From Scenedesmus sp. ARA3 (taxonomy: Eukaryota; Chlorophyta; Chlorophyceae; Sphaeropleales; Scenedesmaceae): DNA of 48,282 nucleotides. Below are positions 43,187 to 48,282 of the stretch, in pieces. The DNA is taken from assembly GCA_004335835.1 (NCBI GenBank), contig RWJK01000885.1, positions 1 to 48,282 on the forward strand, given 5' to 3'. Position numbers and translations under genes: made by a program. How positions within the stretch are numbered: the first letter of the stretch is position 1; the number at the start of each line of letters is the position of its first letter. The notes under the pieces were generated by a model. That model was not told where the DNA came from and did not search any database. It saw only the letters and a program-made list of their open reading frames with translations.

Positions 43187-46100
43187 CTACAAAACATGGC
43201 CGGCAACTGCAATCAATGTCATGACACGCACCTGTTGTGGGGTGCCCTGCACAGGAAGCCCTGCCTTCTGCAGCAATGCCCTAGCAGTCGCCCTGGCGGC
43301 TGCTGGCTGCTGCTGCTGCTGCTGCTGCAAGCCTGTTACTTGAGTCGTGCCTGGCTGTGCTGCTGCTTCACCAATGATCACTCCAGCCTCCATGAACAGC
43401 CGCATCATGTACTGATGCCGGCGCTGCCCATCCCCTTGCACCTTGTCCCACTCCTGATAGAACACACTGACCAGTCTGTAGCCCCGCTCTGACAGGGCCT
43501 TGTTCCTGTACTGTGTTGGGCCCATCAGACCCCCATCAGGCTGCCTGAAGTGGGTGGGGCCATCCGCCTCTACTGCCACCATGAAACCATCTGCTGTCCT
43601 GCCAGCAATGTCCAGCAGCAGGGCGCCATCAGGGGTCGCACCATCCCTGCCCACACTCAGCTGCTCCATCTGCGGCTGCTGCTGCCAGGCGATTGGCAGC
43701 TGCTTCGCTGCTGCAAACACTGCTTGCTGAAACTGTGTGTGCTGCTGCTCTGATGTTTGGTGCATTTGCTGCTGCCATGCTGCCTTGCACTGCTGCAGCT
43801 GCTGCTCTGTCAGGCTGCCCTGCAGGCCCTTGCCCCCTGCCAGCTGGAAGTCCAGCAGCCAGGTGTGCACCTGCCACAGCTGCCGTTGCCCTTCCTCCTC
43901 TGTGCTGCTCCACATGCTGTTGCACGCCTGTGCCAACTGCAGCACCTGCTGAGCATGCTGCTGCAGGTCCAACACGGCAACAGCCCAGCACATGTTGCAG
44001 AGCACTTGGCTGTTACAGCCGCTGCTATGGCTGCTGCTGGCATTGTTTGCACCATCCAGCCGCTGCTGTGTCCTGGCAAGCAGTGTCCCCACAAGCTGCC
44101 CATCCCTGTGGCCCAGCTGGCCACAAGCCCAGGCTGCATTGGCCAGACCCTGAGGGGTGCCTGCTTGCAGCAGCGCTGTCGTCCCTGGTGCTGCCAGCAG
44201 CTGCCGAGGAAAATAGCGCAGCTTGGCGCATGCCAACAGCGTGTTGGACACTGCCTGTGGTGTGGCCTGCTGCAGCATGCCGACAAGCTCATCCAGCAGC
44301 TTCTGCAGCTGCTGGCACTGTTTGCTCCAGAGTTGCCACTGCCCACAGCGTGTTTGAAACGTCCTGTGGGTTGGCCTGCTGCAGCATGCTGATGAATGCA
44401 CCCAGGAGCTGCTGCTGGCCAGCCGGCACTGTTTGACCCATCTTTGCCACAGCCAACAGCGTGTTAGACACATTTTGTGGATTGGCGTGCTGCATGATGC
44501 CTATGAGCGCACCCAGCAGCTGCTGCAGCTGCCCGGCTGGCAATTGCTGCCCCATGGCTGCCACTGCCCACAGAGTATTGGCAATGTTCTGTGGCTTGGC
44601 ATGCTGCAGCATGCCGACAAATGCACCCAGCAGCTGCTGCAGCTGCCCAGCTGGCACTTGCTGCCCCATGTTTGCCACTGCCCACAGAGTATTGGCAATG
44701 TTCTGTGTGTTGGCCTGCTGCAGCATGCTGATGAATGCACCCAGCAGCTGCTGCAGCTGCTTAGCTGGAACTGTTCGTTCCATTTTTGCCACTGTGCACA
44801 GCGTGTTTGAGACCTCCTGTGGCTTGGCCCGCTGCAGCTGACATGCTAAGGCCGTCAACAGCTGCTGTACAACCTCCTCCGATAGACGCCGACCACTGTC
44901 TGCCATACCATACAGCACGTTGCTAATGGCCTGGGCATTGGCCGCTGATCGCTTGCCCACAAATGCCGGCACCAGCTGCTGCTGCAGCGCTGTCTGGTGC
45001 TGCCGTGTGATGACCGTTGGTGCTGTGCACAGGCCATAGATTGCATTACCCAGGTTGCGTGCTGAGTCACCCTGGTAATACCGCATGTACCGCTGCATGC
45101 ATGCTGCATATGGCCAAGGGTCCCTGCATTTCAGCTTGGACAGCTTCCATATGGCTGCTGGCAGGTTGTAGGCTGTCATGTTGTCGATGTTCTGCTCTAT
45201 CACCTGCACCAGCTGCGGCACTGTCGTGCAGGCTGTCACTGCGTCAGTGATGGCTTTCGGGCTCAGGCCCTGCAGTGCACATAGCAGCAACATGCATCCT
45301 GGTTTAAGCAGCAGTGTATTTTGAGAAGCATCAGAGATTACGCATGAAGGCAGATGCACTATGTGCATGCAGATCACTGAAAGACACGCACACAAGCAAC
45401 TGCAAGCAGCAGCACCCGCTGGCCGCCGTAACGATCTGCTGGCGGCAGTGCCCTGTGCTGCCCTTGTTGACACGCTAAACACCCTAGACATATAACAGAA
45501 CCCACGTACGTACTGGAACGGTGCTTAAAGATTGTGACTGAACACGTGTAAGCACGCGCTCAAACTCATCAGCAGCCAACACACTTGCAGGTTCAGGCCC
45601 CACTACCCACTAGGCTGCTGCCGCCAGCACTGCCCTGAGGCCTCACCTTGCCGCCCCGCTGCGTTTGGCCATGTGGGCTGCTGCTGCTGCTGCCAGCGGC
45701 AAACCTATCTCTGCTGCTGCTGCTACCATTCTGCCAGCTGCGCTGCCCGTCTTGAACTCCGCTACTGCTTCTGCCCACGCCACGGCCTCTGCTGCTGCTG
45801 GCAGCGGCAGCCTCACTGTCACTGCTGCTGCTGCTACCACTCCGCCACCTGCCCTCTGCCCCCGATCCCCTGCTCCTGCCCACGCCATGGCCTCTGCTGC
45901 TGCTGCTGGCAGCGGCAGCCTCAGTGTCACTGCTGCTGCTGTTGTTTCTGGCACTCCGGTGGCTGCGGTCGACGTCTGGAACGCTGCCCCTGCCTCTGCC
46001 GCTGCCTCTGCTACCTACGCCTCGACCACTGCTGCTGCTGGCAGCAGCAGCACTGTCACTGCTGCTGCTACCACTCTGCTGGCTGCGCTCTGTCCCTGAG

Positions 46101-46480
46101 CCCCTGCCCCTGCCGCTCCCTCTGCTACTGCCCTCGCCACGGCCTCTGCTGCTGCTGCTGCTGTCATCATCAGAGTCCCCAGCACTGCTGCTGTCTGCGG
46201 TGGCAGCAGCCGGCCACAGCAGATGCTGCCTTGACCACTTGTTCAGAGAAACTGAATGGAGGCCATGGCTGCCCTTGCTGCTGCTGCTGCTGCTGATGGC
46301 GCTGCAGGCTGCTGCTCTGCATGCTGGTGGCAGTGCCGCCAGCAGGCAGCTGGGAGCATGCAGCCGCTGTGCCGAGCAGTGGCTGGTGCTGCGGATAGGC
46401 TGCAAGATTGGCAGCACTGGCACAGCCCTGCTGCGGCAATGCTGCAGATGCTGGCGCTGGTTGCTGCTGTGTGGAAGCAT
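43187..46480 (-). CDS. OPR-repeat and RAP-domain protein, probable organellar RNA-binding factor (frameshifted)
   Basis: Exon 1 is 46480-45647, exon 2 is 45269-43187, joined in phase 0. The start at 46480 gives an Arg/Ser/Gln-rich, acid-poor N-terminus suited to organelle import. Residues about 110-275 are a Ser- and Arg-Gly-rich repeat. Exon 2 carries OPR-type helical repeats of about 38-39 residues (ANPQNVSNTLLAVAKMG and so on, at least five in a row, near-identical). An Ala/Gln-rich linker follows, then a RAP domain (VAVEADGPTHF, YRNKALSERGYRLVSVFYQE, W). Such proteins act in chloroplast or mitochondrial RNA processing, stability or translation. The frame changes near 44311-44312. Against its sister repeats, five bases (of GCTGGC, where one G remains) are missing, so the repeat frame stops soon after and the RAP part is in another frame. 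This is either a disabled gene or an assembly error. A GTGCGT at about 43233 could end the exon early. Confidence 0.82.
44300..44835 (-). repeat. Tandem coding repeat, period 117 bp (OPR units)
   Basis: Four to five copies encode NTLWAVAxMGQ, VPAGQLQQLLGAF and xxMLQxANPQ. They are so alike at DNA level that they must be recent duplicates or homogenised. One unit lacks a codon (GQQQLLG for GQLQQLLG) and the next carries the frameshift. Confidence 0.92.
45690..46110 (-). repeat. Coding repeat, Ser-rich and Arg-Gly-rich
   Basis: About four units of 33-40 residues: a Ser run with Asp/Thr, AAAASSSS, then RGRGVGRS or SRGSGRG. Multiples of three are kept. Such RG-rich stretches are typical of RNA-binding proteins and phase-separating regions; here they sit between a presequence and OPR repeats. 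Confidence 0.88.
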
Positions 46481-46707
46481 GTGTGAGCGCCTGATGCCTT
46501 GGCGCTGCTGAAATTGCTGTCGCTTGATGCTCAGGCCACAGATCTGGCCTAGCAGCACTCAGGCTGCAGAGTGCTACATGTACAGCATAAAGCAGACCGT
46601 CAGTTGCTGTGTGGAATAGCAGCACTGAGCAGATGTGCGCTTAGCAGCTAACAGCAGGGCATGCTGCACTGAAGCATTACCCCCAAGATGCATCTAGGAT
46701 ACAGCAG

Positions 46708-46744
<37 letters not shown>

Positions 46745-47588
46745 TGCAGCAGTAGCAACCTTACCGGGGCAGCACAGACGCCTCGGCTGACCTGGATAGA
46801 GCACCGCTGCTCCTCGCCCGACACGATGAAAACGCTGTGTTTGATGCAGTTGTGCACTTAAATGGATACGTCGGTCTGCCGGGTGGGCTACGGGCAGCAC
46901 CTGATGTTTGCAGACGTTCGTAGGTATGAGATGTGGCACGATCAAGTGTGTGCTGTTCTGATTCTGATACTGAAATTTGTTGGAGTAAAGAAATATGTTA
47001 CGTACTTGAACACCTTGACCGAAGGCGTGCTCTTCCTGCAAGCCCAAACCCTAGACCCAGGTGCAGAGGGCACCGTGCCCCGGTGGTGTGTAATGGTGAT
47101 GCCTGTCACCTCAGCCAATTTAAGGCCTGCAGCGTTGTGCGCTGCATTGCAGGATCGCAGGATATACTGATCAACAGCCAAAGCTATTTAAACACCAAGA
47201 ACAATCATGTCACAGTGATGCAAAGTGCCGCCAGAAATGCGTGGCGTTCACGTCAGCTGTATGGTCACAAAAAGGGATGGCGGATCCTGACTGAGTCAGC
47301 TGCCAGGGTTCACACTGTGCCAGCCTGGCAGGGCCTCACACGTGGAGGAAGTGACTCACACATGCTCAGTTGTACTACAACTGACCAGTAACTAGTCACT
47401 AGTTACTGGTCATGAGTCATGAGTCATGACCTAGTAACAAGTCATGACGTCATCTATTCACAGCCCTAAATGACACGCCCACTGGGAGCACAGAGAGAAC
47501 CAAGAAGTTCAGATGTTAAACAAACACATGCGATTTGGCAGCTCAAGTTCTGCGCTGCATCACACCCCACACCACCCTCATACTTCCG
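46481..47588. other. Intergenic between the OPR-RAP start and the SNF2 end
   Basis: About 1.1 kb. It contains a CAG run (46706-46744), a perfect 31-bp palindrome (47382-47412) followed by ATGAGTCATGAGTCATGAC repeats, and a short open stretch at 46749-46860 that reads plausibly on both strands (- strand HSVFIVSGEEQRCSIQVSRG with a GTAAGG donor). The latter could be an exon of an unrecognised gene; I could not place it. Confidence 0.45.
47382..47412. repeat. 31-bp perfect palindrome
   Basis: TGACCAGTAACTAGT at 47382-47396 is the exact reverse complement of ACTAGTTACTGGTCA at 47398-47412, around one C. The following bases (47412-47450) repeat ATGAGTC and GTCATGAC words. Confidence 0.92.
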
Positions 47589-47776
47589 TCACAGCTCCAT
47601 CAGCCTTCGCAGGTCATCTGCACGGATGCCCAACCCGCCGCTGCCACCAGCTGCTCCTGCTGCTCTGTGACCGCCTGCTGCCGCTGCTGCTGCTGCGCTG
47701 CTGCCTGCACCTGCACTGCCTGCTGGCTGCTGCTGCTCCATCCAGGCTGCCTTGGCCAGCTGGGCTTTTGCGTCCT

Positions 47777-47814
<38 letters not shown>

Positions 47815-48282
47815 CGCGACAGTGAGGGACGGCCGCTGCTGTGAGCACTTGGCAAACATGGTGATTGAGTCAATTTGTTGCATTGCTGGCATTCTCAAGT
47901 GAGTTGAACAAGCAGCCTCCCACATTTATGTACCTGATACATTGGGTTGGCTGATACGCTACAGCAGCAGTCTCCCCCAGTGACGCATGGTGACGCCTGC
48001 GCTTTTCAATGGTGCCCACGTAGCGCCACACAATTTTGGAGGCATTACCACTGCACCCCAGTGCGCTGCCAACGCACGGGTGACACCAGTGCTGTAGCAA
48101 TCCCAGAACTTCTGTCTGTACAACCCACACCTGCAGCTCCAGCATGCGCTCTTCGATGGTGCCCAGAGCCACCTGGCGCCACACCCGTGACTGCCAAACC
48201 CCTACACCCCAGCACACTGGCAAGCCACAACCCCATCACACCTGCAGCTCCAGCATGCGCTCCTCGATGGTGCCCAGCGCCA
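47589..48282 (-). CDS. SNF2-family DNA-dependent ATPase, C-terminal end (partial)
   Basis: The last exon is 47774-47589. The previous exon runs from beyond the right edge to 48242. Together they read ALGTIEERMLELQ then DAKAQLAKAAWM, a Gln/Gly/Ala-rich insert, and GIRADDLRRLMEL stop. This matches the end of the helicase C-lobe in SNF2 proteins of the Rad5/Rad16/TTF2/SMARCA3 type, where a GTxEExxLxLQ motif and a final LxxDLxxLF/M element are conserved. These enzymes translocate on DNA in repair or chromatin remodelling. The ATPase motifs lie outside the window, so the subfamily is open. The acceptor of the last exon is preceded by about 12 CTG units in the sense strand. The entry is partial at its 5' end. 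Confidence 0.85.
47777..47812 (-). repeat. (CTG)12 tract at the 3' end of the last SNF2 intron
   Basis: Twelve CAG units on the + strand, CTG in the transcript, running directly into the CAG acceptor of the terminal exon. Confidence 0.92.
47985..48195 (-). repeat. Two downstream copies of the SNF2 penultimate-exon tail
   Basis: On the - strand, the copy at about 48190-48131 encodes VWRQVALGTIEERMLELQ with the donor GTGTGG intact. A decayed copy near 48035-47990 reads VWRYVGTIEKRRR. The presumed real exon end is at 48242, first in transcript order. Splicing from 48131 instead would keep the same C-terminal peptide. Confidence 0.85.

Noticed and set aside
46749..46860. Short open stretch (HSVFIVSGEEQRC) with a GTAAGG donor on the - strand
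   Set aside because: It looks exon-like, but no family, start or joining acceptor could be supported; the + strand is also open. Left unassigned.

Overview
This is nuclear DNA of a eukaryote, most likely a chlorophyte green alga of the Chlamydomonadales/Sphaeropleales type. The evidence is as follows. Genes are split into many short exons with GTGAGT-type donors and CAG acceptors. CAG/CTG triplets are extremely abundant and give poly-Gln, poly-Ala and poly-Ser in proteins. Several products look organelle-targeted. There is an octotricopeptide-RAP protein of the kind that is expanded in green algae, and candidate TGTAA poly(A) signals occur. No bacterial operon, virus or complete transposon was seen. 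Species-level placement is inference.

Layout, left to right: (1) 523-5041 +, a secreted choice-of-anchor I (beta-propeller-like) protein, 7 exons. (2) 7068-13061 +, a secreted papain-family cysteine protease with a LysM-like segment, a poly-Gln linker and a Cys-rich tail, 14 exons. (3) 16200-17453 -, a plastid-type ClpS-like protein, 3 exons. (4) 17923-19770 +, a glycerophosphodiester phosphodiesterase, 3 exons, divergent from ClpS over 469 bp. (5) 22224-27566 +, a probable plastid protein with two universal-stress-protein domains. (6) 29186-37269 +, a 2.4-kb-residue AT-hook/MBD-like chromatin protein. (7) 38549-42238 -, an unrecognised 265-residue protein, perhaps NTF2-like. (8) 43187-46480 -, an organellar OPR-repeat/RAP-domain protein with a frameshift. 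(9) 47589 to beyond 48282 -, the C-terminus of a SNF2-family ATPase. Exon models were built by hand from splice sites. For every complete gene except the frameshifted OPR-RAP gene the summed exon length is a multiple of three and all phases agree. The genes do not form one pathway; they are ordinary housekeeping, secretory and organellar genes.

The striking feature is architectural. In six genes on both strands, the exon edges are duplicated in tandem into the neighbouring introns. Copies of exon heads, each with its own 3' splice site and often a (CTG)n tract in place of a normal polypyrimidine tract, lie upstream of the intact exon. Copies of exon tails, several with an intact GTGAGT donor, lie downstream. 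One exon of the USP gene has 8 copies, another 7, and one exon of gene 7 is flanked by 5 head copies on one side and about 6 tail copies on the other. Some copies would give usable alternative ends. The simplest reading is intron growth by tandem duplications that span exon-intron junctions. Each such duplication leaves one intact exon and so is nearly neutral, but it supplies decoy or alternative splice sites.
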